From NCBI GenBank assembly GCA_035048495.1, contig CM068552.1:22632154-22696153 (forward strand): 64,000 nucleotides of DNA, read 5' to 3'. A model generated the notes under the pieces. The model searched no databases. It was given only the letters and a program-made list of their open reading frames with translations, and was not told where the DNA came from. Positions 45,031 through 56,221 of this stretch are shown in pieces; the stretch's first letter is position 1, and the number at the start of each line of letters is the position of its first letter. This DNA comes from Euptelea pleiosperma. Taxonomy: Eukaryota > Streptophyta > Magnoliopsida > Ranunculales > Eupteleaceae. A program made the translations under genes and the position numbers.

Positions 45031-45961
45031 GGTGCTCTAATTCACAACAATTTGACTTTCCCAGACAGAATTTCAGATCCAAAAACAAGGTAAACCCATC
45101 TCTACTTGTATGGCCTTGCAACCCGCAAACGTTTGCATGGCATGCGCTTGGTGGCGCAACATCCAACAATTATTTACATTAGACCCAATTATTTTTTGGC
45201 TCAGTCTCCGAGGACCCCCTTTTTCTGACCCATCTTTGGAGTTGTGTACTCCATCGTTGATTTCACAAATCCAACAGCTGTTGAGCGTTGGCGAAAAGTG
45301 AAAATAATGAATGCCAGCTTAGCACTATCAACCACCATTGTATTCTCGGACTCCGAGCATACGACTCCCCAGAGGGGTCAGAAAAAAGGGATCCCCAAGC
45401 CACCCGACCTTTATTTTTCTGGTCCAAAAGTGGTCTAATGCAAATAGCTGCAAACAATAGGCAACAGCTCTCTCATCCTCAGTCACACAAATATCTTCCC
45501 GGCAAATGTTTGTCATTGCAAACATTCCATTATCAAATATCATAATATATATATCAGGATCAGGGGACACAAATTTTTGACACAAAATTTGATAACAATT
45601 TTGGCGTACCCACATGGAAGATAAATCAATGGCTGATTTTTGGCGAGAATGATCTCACCATATGGATCATCCCTACAAAAAAAATCAGCCCATTCTGAAA
45701 TTTCTAACACCATCAAATGTGGGTTTCAAGTTAACGGTAAAAAACAAACGGTACATAATTCTTCAACTCGTAGACCATGATACAAGTATCAGAATGATTT
45801 GAATTTTTGTGAGGGTGATCTCCTCACCATAGAGACCATCCTCACCAAAAATCATCCCATTCCGAAACTTCTAATTTATATATTGGTCCCCGACAATTTT
45901 TTGTGTGTGAAACCTTGCCCATTTATATATAAGCGTGATTTTTGCGTTTTGGATTGATGAG

Positions 45962-46307
45962 ATGCCTGAAATAACAGTGGAGCTGGGGTCCATATCGGCC
46001 CAAGGTGTGGCGGTGTGTCCGGCGGATCTTCCGTCGTGGAACAAGGAGGTGGAAAAGCGAGCAATGCACATCAGAAGAGAAGACAGACGATATCAATAGG
46101 ACAACGACAGCCCAGAGAAACGTTTCTCACCATTTATGTGTAGGGGTCATCACAACACAACACAGCATCTATAAAAACAGTTTTCCTTATAGAGGTTTTG
46201 TTTTAAGTTTTCCTCTTTCTTTTGTGTTTGCAGAGGCGATTAAGATGTTTGTTGAAAGAGCTATCCTGTGGTTGGAAGTGCAGCAAGGGATGAACGGAGG
46301 AGATTAA
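45962..46307 (+). pseudogene. Exon-like stretches, possible gene 3' end (unrecognised)
   Basis: A frame from 45962 reads MPEITVELGSISAQGVAVCP, then ADLPSWNKEVEKRAMHIRRE, ending at a TAG near 46097. About 130 bp later a pyrimidine-rich acceptor (TTTGTGTTTGCAG) opens EAIKMFVERAILWLEVQQGM ending NGGD and TAA (46305-46307). An AATAAA signal lies near 46361. The residue usage looks protein-like, but I do not recognise a family and found no convincing donor joining the two parts. It may be the decayed end of a gene or a captured gene fragment. Confidence 0.35.
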
Positions 46308-46639
46308 TGATCTCTACATCTTGATTTCCATTAATGGATGTTCATATAGGGTGATGAGAAATAAACAGATGAGAGCATTCGTGCCTTTTGATCTCAGATC
46401 TATCCATGTTTGAGTATGATTGAAATACAACATAGGTTTAGTGTGGGTTTTCTTGGTACAAGCATATATAGTTAGCAATTCGGCATACGGCAAATATTCG
46501 AAAAAGGGAAAAGTTCGAGTTTAATTCGTGTATTAAATGCGAATTATACAAATTTATTTTTCCCCAAATTTTTTATTTTATACAGCCGTATTAAACATCG
46601 CTTCAAAAAAAAAAAAATGCAAAAAATCACGTATTAAAC

Positions 46640-48030
46640 GTGAATAATACCCAAATTTACTAATTGTCGTGACCCAACATATTCATTCACCTTAGCCCTC
46701 CCCTCACGATGCTATAAAAGGGCTTGAATTATAAACAAAAGAGCAACACAATACAAGGAAATCATCACTAGGCTCTAAGGTAAGGCGTACACATCTTGTC
46801 CATCCGAATAAACCCAATAAGTCTCGGAGGACTATTGTCTCTATATTCCATTTATGACCTAGCAAGTAACCCATTCCGGACCATGTAGTTCGCCGTTGCA
46901 TTTGACTCTCAGTAGATATGCATGATAGAGTACTCGGATTCTTTCTAGATGTCCATGACTTTCCACCACCATGATTTAAGATGCTGAGGTATGAGAGCAA
47001 GTTTAGTGATCCAAGACACCACAAACTTCCACTCAGACTAAATACTAATTTTGTAGATGTCAATCTTCTTACACAACTTAAGCCCATCTAAATTAATGCT
47101 CTCAACTCGGTTAATTTATTGGTTCGTTCTCCATAGAATGAAAAACTATAAGGTCACTGTTATGATCTTTGATAACACCGTCACTACTAGCAAGTTTCTG
47201 GCTGGAGAATACGTCATCCACGTTCAAGGCTACTTCATTAAAATTCAGCTTCCAATACACGTCTTCTAGGTGAAAAATTTAAACTCCACCAACCAAAGCT
47301 TCTCAGTAATATGATCAAGGTGATATTCATTAAGTTTCATCGGCAATATGGAGGAATTGATGTCCCTAAGCCAATGCCATATTTTTCTTCTAATAAAATT
47401 GATATTATTGTACTTCCCCTCATACTTGCGTTTGTTTCTCTCCTATCAAATCTCCTAAAGGATCACCATGGGAGTGATGATGTGAAAAATTCCCACTTGG
47501 GAGTGTCGAGAACAATGCACCATTTACGCAAGACGTCACCAATCTCTACATAATTGCGTAGATTCACCTCAAAGAAATTCTCAAAAGGTTCCCAAATAGC
47601 TCTAGTGAAATTACTATCCACCAACATGTTTATGATATTCTCAGTGTTAGGAGACGAGCAACATTGGCAATGAGAGGCCATGGTGACATAACTCTTTTGG
47701 AGCAGAGTCCACTGGAATGATGCATTGGACAAGTTTCCGCACAAAGAACCCAATTTTGATAGACACATCCTTATGCCATACCCACTTAGCCACGTGCCAC
47801 AATTGATTATTTGACCTGTAAATGTTATTAATTTGCATATTTGATTTTGAATTTTTCATCGCTGGAATGTAACCAAACACATTTTTCATTCTCATCATCA
47901 ATAGAAAAATTTATATCATTTTCATAAGCTTTAAAGATATTAACAGTATTCTCCTGACGCAAAGGTTCAAGAAGGAATTCTTTTTTAGTAGCTTCAAATA
48001 GGGTAGTGTTTTTATCCCGGATGATGTCAA
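46640..48030 (-). pseudogene. L1-type LINE ORF2 C-terminal relic
   Basis: The minus strand from about 48000 down encodes VWLHSSDEKFKIKYAN, LWHVAKWVWHKDVSIKIGFF and HCQCCSSPNTENIINMLVDS then NFTRAIWEPF, the zinc-binding (zf-RVT) region of plant L1 elements. Further down, in shifted frames, ALIPQHLKSWWWKVMD and IMHIY-ESNATANYM fit the end of an RNase H domain. Several frameshifts and stops. No full-length ORF2 remains. Confidence 0.75.
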
Positions 48031-48410
48031 CATTAACCTAGTTTGCAATTAAACCTTTATCAGACCAGTTTTTGAACCAAAAGTTTATATTCCCCTCCTT
48101 ATCAACCTAAAAGAATTACAACAAATGAATTCCAAAGACCTCAGTGAGTTCCTCCACATCTGAGATGCTTGTGGTGAAAACATCCATAAGGTCAGTGGTC
48201 CATATCGAGTTTGATTAGATTTCATTATGGTCCATTATGGAGTCCCATCCTTGTAGGTGGGTTAAGAAGGAACATTTGGCTTTAATGCAGTAATGTTTGA
48301 ATCACAAATATTGATTGTTCCGATTATTGTTAATTTGCTTTGTTTCTTGCCTTGAACTTAGGCCCCTTAGTGAGAGAATGCCCTCAAGCTAGGTCCCCCT
48401 ATGTAGCACT

Positions 48411-48668
48411 TCTTTATGGGTCCATTAACCACATGGATCTTTAGCCCATCCCTTGCTAGATGTACAAACCAAAAATCAACTTGATTGGTTATCTCTGTCG
48501 ATAGATTTTAGTACTTTTAGAATTGATTCTAGCCGTTGGATTCAAGCATGTTTTTTGGGTAGTAAATCCAATAGCTAGAAATCATCAATCAAGCTGAGTT
48601 TTGTGCGTTTATCGACCAATAGGTGGGCTGAACATCGATGTAGTCACTGGGCCCAAAAAATGATCTAT
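48411..48668. mobile_element. Foldback element, GTGGACCTACA family
   Basis: The left arm (CCACATGGATCTTTAGCCCA, ACCAAAAATCAACTTGATTG) is mirrored by CATCAATCAAGCTGAGTTTT and ATAGGTGGGCTGAACATCGA on the right. The centre has CTAGCCGTTGGATT. Its right edge is CACTGGGCCCAAAAAATGAT. Confidence 0.75.
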
Positions 48669-48669
48669 T

Positions 48670-49824
48670 TAGGGCTACGAGAATCCTTTGCATGGACTGC
48701 AACGGAGTCCTCTGCATCTAAATTTTTTTCATAGTTTTTGATTATCAAGAATAGTTGTTAAATAAATTTTTTCTATTATAGAGAGGGTTAGAGTTTAATT
48801 AATAATTAATAATTAATACCATATATATTAATATATTAAATATATAAAAGCCTTATATAGAGTTTTTGCCTTAGGCTTCAAATTGTATCGAGATGGCTTT
48901 GGGCTGTGGGGGAAAAATCCGTGATCTTTGCCCACACGATCTCCAAAGAAACGGACGAGTGATTGGTGGGCGAACTTCCTGGCGAGGTTGGCTGTGTACC
49001 TAACGGTCATGAAAAAAAGAATGTGTTAGAAAAAAGGCTCCATGGGTGGCCTGACGTTTTGCCTTGTGCCGGATTAGTTGCTCCTCCAATCGCCGCCGTG
49101 TTCTTCGGTTGGTGGTATACCTGTAGATGACACTTCGACGCTCAAGTCAGGATTGGTTCAAATGCTGTATCATTTTTTTTTTTTTTCGTTTATCTCCTAT
49201 CTATATTTATTAGGTATACTTCCTTTTTATAGGGCTTTGAACAAGGAGCGCGTCGTTGTTGGAGAGCCTGTAACCGTCATTTTTGATAACGGTTTTCTGT
49301 TTTGTTTCTTGATCTGAGGAGAATGTTTCCCCTAGGTGCCCTGCGAGATGAGGTTTTGTCCGTTTAGACTAAATTAGCAGGTATTTGTTATCCGATTTGG
49401 ATATATAGTTCGTCGGCCTTCTCTGTGAGGTATTTGTTTATCCGATTTGGATATGTAGCTTGTCGGCTCCCTTGGAAAAATGCCGAGCATAATTCATTCG
49501 TTGTTGGTAACTAGGATGATATCCGACAAGCCCCTTTTTCTAGTCGGATTTTGTTTGTGATATCATGCATTCCAACAAGGCCCGTCTTCTAGTCGGCCTT
49601 TGTTTGTGGTATCCGATAAGGTCTCTTCCATTTGTCGGATAGCATATCATCTGTAATCGGAATCATTCGTTTAGATTTACTTCAAGAGTTAGATCTTTTA
49701 TGGGGGCATGTTTACCGAACAGTGGCCCGAAGTAGCCCGTTAACCACGGAATCCAATCTACTTCTTCTCAACGTGTGTACACATTAATTGATACGTGGCA
49801 GTATCTCAACCGTTCGGAAAATAG
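48670..49824. other. Intergenic, no gene seen
   Basis: Contains a 48-bp direct repeat (GGTATTTGTTATCCGATTTG at 49380, nearly repeated at 49428) followed by two copies of TCTAGTCGG-x-TTTGTTTGTG (near 49540 and 49589). A TA-rich stretch lies at about 48795-48850. No conserved coding frame. Confidence 0.45.
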
Positions 49825-50482
49825 GGCACCCACACCACTGATACATGGATGTTTGGCTCACCTCTTGTTGGACCTACACACCAAAACTCAACTTGATTGG
49901 TGATTTACTGGAGTTGGGCATTTTAATTGGGTTATTTGTAGCCTTGAGTTTTTATTTTTTATTTTTTTATTATTATTTTTTATCGGGGTGCTTTCATCCA
50001 ATTGCTACAAATCATCAATCAAGCTGATTTTTGTTGTGTAAGTCCACCATGGGTCGGGTGGCCACCAAACATCCATAGTCAATGGGCCCAAAAGAGTGTT
50101 TCATGGGCTTGCTCCGTCCAAGCCCACAATGACTTCTTATTACATAGTCTTTCAGTTCTTCTTGGTCCTAAGAGCGCCTCTTATCTTCCTATGCAAGTTG
50201 TCCAGAACCATATACATGGAAATGTAATTGTTGATTCAGATTGTCGGATTATAGCCCCGAACTTACATTGTCTGGAAAGATTCTGAGCCCTTTGATTGAT
50301 CGCCACTCAGAATTTCTCTATTTATCACAATTCCAACCATTTGATCAAGACCTCTGTAACGGAGACACAAAAAATGGTATTTTAGTAAAACCCACCATTA
50401 AATTCGAAAGCAAAATAATTAGTAGTACTCCCTTATACTTTCAAACTTTAGGATTACCCCCTTCACCTAGTTAACAGTAGTT
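49825..50482. repeat. 650-bp direct repeat, copy 1 (includes a foldback element)
   Basis: It begins with a GTGGACCTACA-type foldback element (about 49825-50099, ending AATGGGCCCAAAAGAG). It continues through TTCATGGGCTTGCTCCGTCC, ATGCAAGTTGTCC and TTAGTAGTACTCCCTTATAC to TTTAGGATTACCCCC. The same order recurs at 51545-52118, so the unit is larger than the foldback element alone. Confidence 0.85.
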
Positions 50483-50665
50483 TGACTTAGTCAAATGATA
50501 ATTATACTAGGTTTCATTTCAACAAATCCAAGGGCATACAATTGTGTAAAATAGATCAAGAGTAATTTTAGATCCAAGCACACGATTTCATGATCTAATC
50601 AAAACAACCATCTGATCTTGATTTCGATCAAGAATAAGGTTCGAGCCTTACCTTTGATACCACTT

Positions 50666-51076
50666 TGTAAGGATTTTCTTAACAATATCCTAAATTATTC
50701 TCAGATCTAGAACCCTATTGCTTGATCAAAACCATAGATCATTACTATGAACATTAAATGAATTACATAATTTTAGATCGCTTCCAACTGACTTGTGCAC
50801 TTGATCAAGGGCTGAGATTCTTTGGCGATGTCGATCAAAGATGGAGATCGGGACTTCATCTCTCTCCTCAGGTTAGCACAAATGATGGGGCTGGGATTGC
50901 AAGAGTTGGATAGAGGGACATCGCCTCTTTAGTATTCCTTCTCATCATGAAAACCATGGAGAGAGGGGATTGCACTTTCTTAGTTAAATTAGTTATAAAT
51001 CATCGATACCCTCACAACCCTTGGATTGGTTTTGTGCAAACCATATGTGGTAAGCTACATTAGGGAATATCTTACA
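50666..51076 (-). mobile_element. LTR with adjacent initiator-Met-type PBS
   Basis: A 411-bp unit with inverted termini TGTAAGGA ... ATCTTACA. On the minus strand, three bases past the LTR end, TGGTATCAAAGG (50651-50662) closely matches the plant initiator-tRNA-Met PBS TGGTATCAGAGC. This is therefore the 5' LTR and start of a minus-strand LTR element. The rest is missing: only about 180 bp of possible internal sequence remains before the direct repeat at 50482. Confidence 0.75.
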
Positions 51077-51090
51077 ATATATACATACAT

Positions 51091-51293
51091 AGGCCTTGCA
51101 ATTTGGCCCGATGGGCCTAACTGGACTGTCCCAGGCACGGGTAGGGCCGGGCCAAAGCTTGGGTTTGGACCTGTCAATTTTAAGAAAAATTGAAAAGAAT
51201 GTAAACTGGGGGGCCTTTTTCGGGCTGGACTTTTTGGGTGGAGCTGGGCCTCAAAAGGGTGGATCCAGGCGGGCCACGGGCCAAATTGCCAGG
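51091..51293. mobile_element. Inverted-repeat MITE, GGCCC-rich
   Basis: The left end AGGCCTTGCAATTTGGCCCG and right end (reverse complement AGCCTGGCAATTTGGCCCGT) are inverted repeats around a GC-rich, GGGCC-rich interior. Target duplication not found. Confidence 0.6.
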
Positions 51294-51544
51294 CTGATAC
51301 ACACATCTCTCATTTCTTATTTGAAAGGTGCTTTAATCCATCCGTTACTCTATACCATGCCTACAATCAGGCCTTTTTTAGGCATTTTTTTTTGCGTGAA
51401 GCTTGGCGCAAGTTGGACCAACCTTAATGATCATAGTTTGACAAAACATTTCAATATTTAAACTCAAATGAGGCTTGAAGTAGATGATTAAACTCAGCAT
51501 ACCCATTCCTCGGGACGAGGTAGGGGTCCCTCTCCCAAAATGCC

Positions 51545-52118
51545 ACGCCACTCTTTTGGGCCCACTGATGCATGGATGTTGGGCTCACCTCTTGGTGGAC
51601 CTACACACCAAAGTTCAACTTAATCGGTGATTTTGAGCATTTTAAATGGGTTATTTATAGCCTTAATTTTGCTTTTTTTTGTTTTTTTTTGTTTTTATAT
51701 CCAATTGGTACAAATCCTCAATCAGGCTGATTTTTTTTGTGTTCAAGTCCACCATGGGCCAGGGGGCCACAAAAAATCCATGGTTAGTGGGCCCAAAAGA
51801 GTTTTCCATGGGCCTTCTTCGTCCAAGCCCGCAAGGACTCTTATTACATAGTCGTCGAGTTATTCATGGTCCTCCGACCGCTCGTCTCTTCCTATGCAAG
51901 TTGTCCGAAACCATTACATGGCAATGTAACTGTCGATCCAGATTGTCCCCATGTAATGAACACAAGTTGGTTTAAGACATCTCTAACGGAGACACACAAA
52001 AAAAAAAAAAATTTAGTAACACCCCCATTAAATTTGAAAGTAATTAGTAGTACGCCCTTATACTTACAAACTTTAGGATTACCTCCTTGACCTAGCTTAA
52101 GCTTAACAGTGGTTGACT
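51545..52118. repeat. 650-bp direct repeat, copy 2 (includes a foldback element)
   Basis: The foldback part spans about 51550-51802, with ACTCTTTTGGGCCCACTGAT mirrored by AGTGGGCCCAAAAGAGTT. The same downstream blocks as copy 1 follow, ending TTTAGGATTACCTCCTTGAC. The start-to-start distance to copy 1 is about 1.7 kb. Confidence 0.85.
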
Positions 52119-52119
52119 T

Positions 52120-52287
52120 AAGCGGCGGCGGGATTTTTGAAGCAGCGATCGCGCGCCACATATACCCATGGTTTTTATTTTTATTTTTTTATATTGGTTT
52201 TAAATAGATTTTAAAAAAAATAAACCAGGGGTATATGTAGCGCGCGATCATTGGAGCATCATCGCTGCTTAAAAAATCCCGCCGCTT
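52120..52287. mobile_element. Hairpin MITE with GCGGCGGGATTTTT ends
   Basis: The left arm AAGCGGCGGCGGGATTTTTG, AGCAGCGAT, GATCGCGCGCCACATATACC is mirrored by the right arm (reverse complement AAGCGGCGGGATTTTTTAAG ... GATCGCGCGCTACATATACC). The centre is T/A-rich. Target duplication unclear. Confidence 0.75.
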
Positions 52288-52771
52288 CCAAAATTTTCTC
52301 GAAAATTATCCGGCTTCATATCATGACATGGAACATTCCAGATCAACAATGAAGTGCCACGTGTACAAATTTGGATGACTCACGATAGTGACTCGAATAG
52401 AAATCTTTTTTATGAAATGGATAGCTATCGTTGTAGAATTGTAGGTCGCATAAAAAAACAGACTCACGTGGCACACACGATTTGGTCACGAACAAGTAGA
52501 GAAGAAGGTTAAACGTGCCTCCCCGGCCCACTTGGGAAATCATGTGGCGTGCAGGTTTTGGTGGGGCTTGCTGTTGCTACATGACACCCATGGAGTGGTG
52601 TGGGTCTTGAGATTCTCAACCATTCGTCTTGCTACCACCCAAAAAAACAAACTCGTGGGTTTGCGAGCCTCCTTCCTATATCGCTCCAAGCTTTTATTTT
52701 TTAAAAAGTGGTCCTAATTTTATGTTTTCTGTACGTAAAGCGGCTTTTAGGTAAACCACTCGAGCCGTCGG

Positions 52772-52940
52772 CAGTGGCGGAGCCAGGGTTTTGTTCCAGG
52801 GGGGCAAAATAAACTAAAAGGCATTTTAGAGGGGGCAAAATAAAGTACCAAGGCATTTTAGTATAGTAAAAAAATAAAATAAAAAAATTTAAGGACTTTT
52901 CAAAGTTGAAGGGCCAGCTGCCCCCCTGGCTCCGCCACTG
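52772..52940. mobile_element. hAT-type MITE with CAGTGGCGGAGCCAGG ends
   Basis: A 169-bp element. The left end CAGTGGCGGAGCCAGGGTTT and right end (reverse complement CAGTGGCGGAGCCAGGGGGG) are inverted. The flanking 8-mers GCCGTCGG (52764-52771) and GCGGTCGG (52941-52948) match at 7 of 8. These termini and the 8-bp duplication fit hAT MITEs. Confidence 0.82.
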
Positions 52941-52948
52941 GCGGTCGG

Positions 52949-53454
52949 CAATATGTTGGCCATTTTTTTTTCTTGAAAATACCCTTATAAACATGTTCTA
53001 AATGAGATATTTTAGTCCTATTGTATTCTTTAGAAAAATTACTAAGATTACATTTGGGTAAGCTTAAAAAGCTTATCTTTAGTGCTTATCCAATAGAACT
53101 TATATGTAAAGTGCTTGAGTTAATTTGTTTTGGCCGTTTAGTAATCATACAAGAAAAGTGCTTTTCTTAAAAAGCCCTTCCATCATGTAATTTGGTGGTA
53201 AATTTTGTTTTTAAAATTTTTGGAATAATAAAGGATAATTTTGGTATTACAAAATTACTTAAGGGACAAACTCGTAAACAAATTATTTTAGGAATGGCTT
53301 CCTGTAAAAGTCATTCAAATAACTTCTGCTTATAGCGATTTGGGAGTTTGTTAGACTTTTAAGACGCTAACCTTACAAGTTGTTCAAACAATGCTTCACA
53401 AGACGCTCACCTTGCAGGTTGTTCAGCACGTAAACGTACAATGATGAGGGACTA
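52949..53454. other. Intergenic, no gene seen
   Basis: AT-rich. Two short repeats of TTGCAGGTTGTTC / TTACAAGTTGTTC with AAGACGCT-ACCTT occur near 53360 and 53400. Nothing coding. Confidence 0.4.
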
Positions 53455-53745
53455 CAATATGAGCCATGTGGCATATTCTTAGAGACCACCGACTGTATTT
53501 ATGTTGGCCCATTCCAAAGTGGACCTACATATATACCAAATATCAGCCTGATTAGTGATTTCAAACCTTTGGATCAGAGTACCCCAAATAATGCTCAAAT
53601 TCCACGGTTAAAAATCAACCCATGAAAGTGACTCCCATCAAATACTTAAAAATCACTAATCAGGCTGATTTTTTTGTAAGTAGTTACATCTAGGGATGGA
53701 CCAAACATCCGTATATGGTCAGTGGTCTCAAATAGTGTGCCACTT
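53455..53745. mobile_element. Foldback element, GTGGACCTACA family (CATTCTTAGAGACC subfamily)
   Basis: The left arm TATGAGCCATGTGGCATATT, CTTAGAGACCACCGACTG and GTGGACCTACATATATACC is mirrored by GTAGTTACATCTAGGGATGG and GTCAGTGGTCTCAAATAGTG plus TGCCAC. The family core CACGGTTAAAAATCAACCCA is in the centre. Confidence 0.75.
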
Positions 53746-54196
53746 CTTCCAAAGACGCCTCTACGTACAATCACTCATGTGCCACCCCTAGTGTTTTAGA
53801 ATAGTACTCAGACTCTCCCATAAATGTTGACACATGTAATTGATATGGACAATGCATTTGGCTAGTCATCTCTTGAATTCAAATGTACTGTTCCATCGAT
53901 CACGACCTACTTTTGAATGGCCAATATCGAACCCACTAGTATTACATAAGGACAATGTTACGGCTCATGAATCCTTATCAAATGCACTGTGTACATTCTC
54001 ATCAATTCAAACCATCCAATAAATGGGATACATCGCGTTGCATGTGACCCACAAATCACATCAATCGGAAAATCCTAACCAACTTTATACTTAGTCGGGA
54101 TCTATCAATTTGATGCTCCAGAATTATTTTCAAAAATAATGTTCAACCTAAAAAGACAGGCTTAGCATTATAATGGAAATAGTGACTGTTATTTTT

Positions 54197-54197
<1 letters not shown>

Positions 54198-54238
<41 letters not shown>
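54198..54238. repeat. A41 homopolymer
   Basis: An uninterrupted A run of about 41 bases. Shortly right of it is a T run (54269-54283), so the two tracts face each other. Its length may be affected by sequencing. Confidence 0.9.
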
Positions 54239-54239
<1 letters not shown>

Positions 54240-54318
54240 ACAATATCTCATGTTATTGAGATTTAATTTTTTTTTTTTTTTTCTAACCATTTTTTTGACT
54301 TAAGACGTAACTGACGTT

Positions 54319-54504
54319 TCGCTGGCCCCAGGGACCTTCAAACTTTAAAGGTTCCCCTCCCAAAAGGTCTGATATGTACATCAAGGCCTAAACCTAACCC
54401 ATGTTAAACCATTGGTTTGTTAGTTAGTTAAGGGTGGTTAACAAAGCGTTCGTGTCAAACATTTTGGGAGGGGCCTTAAAAGTTTGAAGATCCCGGGACC
54501 AGCG
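54319..54504. mobile_element. Hairpin MITE with ~50-bp arms
   Basis: The left arm CGCTGGCCCCAGGGACCTTC, AAACTTTAAAGG and CCCCTCCCAAAA is mirrored by the right arm (reverse complement CGCTGGTCCCGGGATCTTCA ...). The spacer is about 85 bp. Confidence 0.75.
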
Positions 54505-54534
54505 ACTTTTTTCTCCATTATATTAATTGTCATA

Positions 54535-54645
54535 ACAGTAACCCTAAGGGATCGTTATAATGGGTTGGTACTATTTTCAAAATAACGTAGTGGAGTTGGG
54601 GTGTTACCGTTATAACGGCCATTTTTTTAAACCATGATACCAACT
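54535..54645. mobile_element. Remnant related to the AACGG hAT MITEs
   Basis: TGTTACCGTTATAACGGCCA and TTTTTTTAAACCATG reproduce the right end of the hAT MITE family at 7450 and 55679. The left end is lost. Similar words (CCGTTATAATGG) recur near 42677 and 59519. Confidence 0.5.
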
Positions 54646-54975
54646 AAGTCCGGTGGACTAAAATTACGACTATTTTTTCCCGTATATATTTTTCTCTCGA
54701 ATCCTACTTTTAGTTCCCATTTTATCCTTTTGCTCTATATTTTTAAAGAACGAATCATGGTTTGTTAAATCATTTTTGTGTTTTTAATTGTGTTTTCAAT
54801 CATTGGTTTAGTTTTGCCCTTTTGGGCATTTTTTTTTACAAAAGAATTTCTTAAATAACTATTTTTTATTCTTTGAAATAAATAATATATAATGGCAATA
54901 TGGGAACTAATGTTAACGACCGTGTCTTAACGACAGTTTTAGACCTTGCAAACGCCCTTTTCGTTATAAAAAGAA

Positions 54976-55265
54976 GGGTATTTTAGTAAATCTCCCATAA
55001 AATTAGAAAATAATTTGTAATACCCCCTTATACTCTTAAACTAATGTTAAAACGTGACATGCATCATGTGCCGTGTTAATGCACCTATGAAAGGATCATA
55101 ATATTGCAAGTACAATGCTAACGACATGTGATTTTTCAAGTCTTTTTTTTAAAATTAAGTCAACCACTAGTAAACTAGGTCAAGGGGGTAATTAATCTTA
55201 AAGTTCGAAAGTATAAGGGGTATTACTAATTACTATCGAATTTCAGGGGTGTTACTAAAATACCC
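54976..55265. mobile_element. Inverted-repeat element with GGGTATTTTAGTAA ends
   Basis: The left arm GGGTATTTTAGTAAATCTCC and GTAATACCCCCTTATACTC is mirrored by the right arm (reverse complement GGGTATTTTAGTAACACCCC ... AGTAATACCCCTTATACTTT). Single arms of the same kind end both copies of the 650-bp repeat (near 50375 and 52010). No clean target duplication. Confidence 0.65.
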
Positions 55266-55399
55266 GAAAAAAGTGTTCAAATTTTCCACAACAAATCCAA
55301 TGTATATATATATATATATATTTTTTTTTTTTTAGGTTCGGGCTCAGGGGATCAACATTTTGGCACTAATAAATGCACATACCCTCTTGGGCCTCAATT

Positions 55400-55501
55400 C
55401 CGAGAATCCAACGTGTGGTTGTGGTTGTGTGGTTGTGGTTCGGCAAAAAAGTCAATCTAGTGAATGCCAGCTCAACACTTACAACCACCTTGGATTCTCG
55501 G
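55400..55501. repeat. Small inverted repeat
   Basis: CCGAGAATCCAACGTGTGGT (55400 on) is mirrored by ACAACCACCTTGGATTCTCG (55481 on). A sequence related to its interior (GAATGCCAGCT-AACACT) also occurs at about 45308-45330. Confidence 0.6.
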
Positions 55502-55523
55502 CATCCACGCCGGTTGACTGCAG

Positions 55524-56212
55524 CCAATATGAGCCACGTGGCACATTCTTAGAAGGACACCCACCTTATATATGGATGTTTGTCCAACCACTAAGTGGAC
55601 CTACGAACCTAAAATCACAATGATATTAGTAATTTAAAATCTTTGGATCTTCGTACCTCAAATTCCTACGGTTAAAATCAAGGTTTAAAGGAGGCTGTTT
55701 TAACGGTTAAACGGACTGGGGGCATTACCGTTTAAACGGATTGAAATGGTCAGGGGTAAAAATGGAAAAAAAATGGGAAAAAACCGAATTAAACGGATTT
55801 TAAAGGAAAAAATTGAAAAAAGTGGCGCTGAAATTCAAATTTTAAAATTTGAAAATTAAAAAATTAAACGGATTTAACGGCCGTTTTTTTCACAAAAAAT
55901 TTCAAAATTAAACGGCTGTTTAAACGATTTTAACGGCCGTTAAAACAAAAAAACGGACGTTTTTTTCAAAACCAATAAAACATGTTTAAACGGTTTTAAC
56001 GGAAACGGGCTTGGGGCGTTACCGTTTAAACGGCTGTTTTTAAAACCATGGTTAAAATCAACCCATGAAAATAACTTCAATCCAATGCTTAGAAATCATT
56101 GATTAAGTTTATTTTTGGTCTGTAAATCCACCTAGTGATTTTGCCAAACATCCATAAAATCAGTGTCCTCTTAAGAATGTGCCACGTGGCTCATATTGGT
56201 AAGCGGCATCGC
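55524..56212. mobile_element. Foldback element interrupted by a hAT MITE
   Basis: The outer arms CCAATATGAGCCACGTGGCA ... and TGTGCCACGTGGCTCATATT-GG are inverted. A 9-bp direct repeat TGACTGCAG flanks (55515-55523, 56213-56221), though 13 unpaired bases precede the right copy. The body is the GTGGACCTACA family (CATTCTTAGA subfamily). It is split at GTTAAAAT by the hAT MITE 55679-56050, so the foldback element is the older insertion. Confidence 0.8.
55679..56050. mobile_element. hAT-type MITE, AACGG family, copy 2 (nested)
   Basis: A 372-bp element with the same CAAGGTTTAAA / CATGGTTTTAAAA ends as 7450-7812. It is flanked by a perfect 8-bp direct repeat GTTAAAAT (55671-55678, 56051-56058). 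AACGG motifs are dense. Confidence 0.92.
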
Positions 56213-56221
56213 TGACTGCAG

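Noticed and set aside
54198..54238. A41 tract as the poly(A) tail of a processed gene
   Set aside because: No coding or 3' UTR-like sequence precedes it and no flanking duplication was seen.
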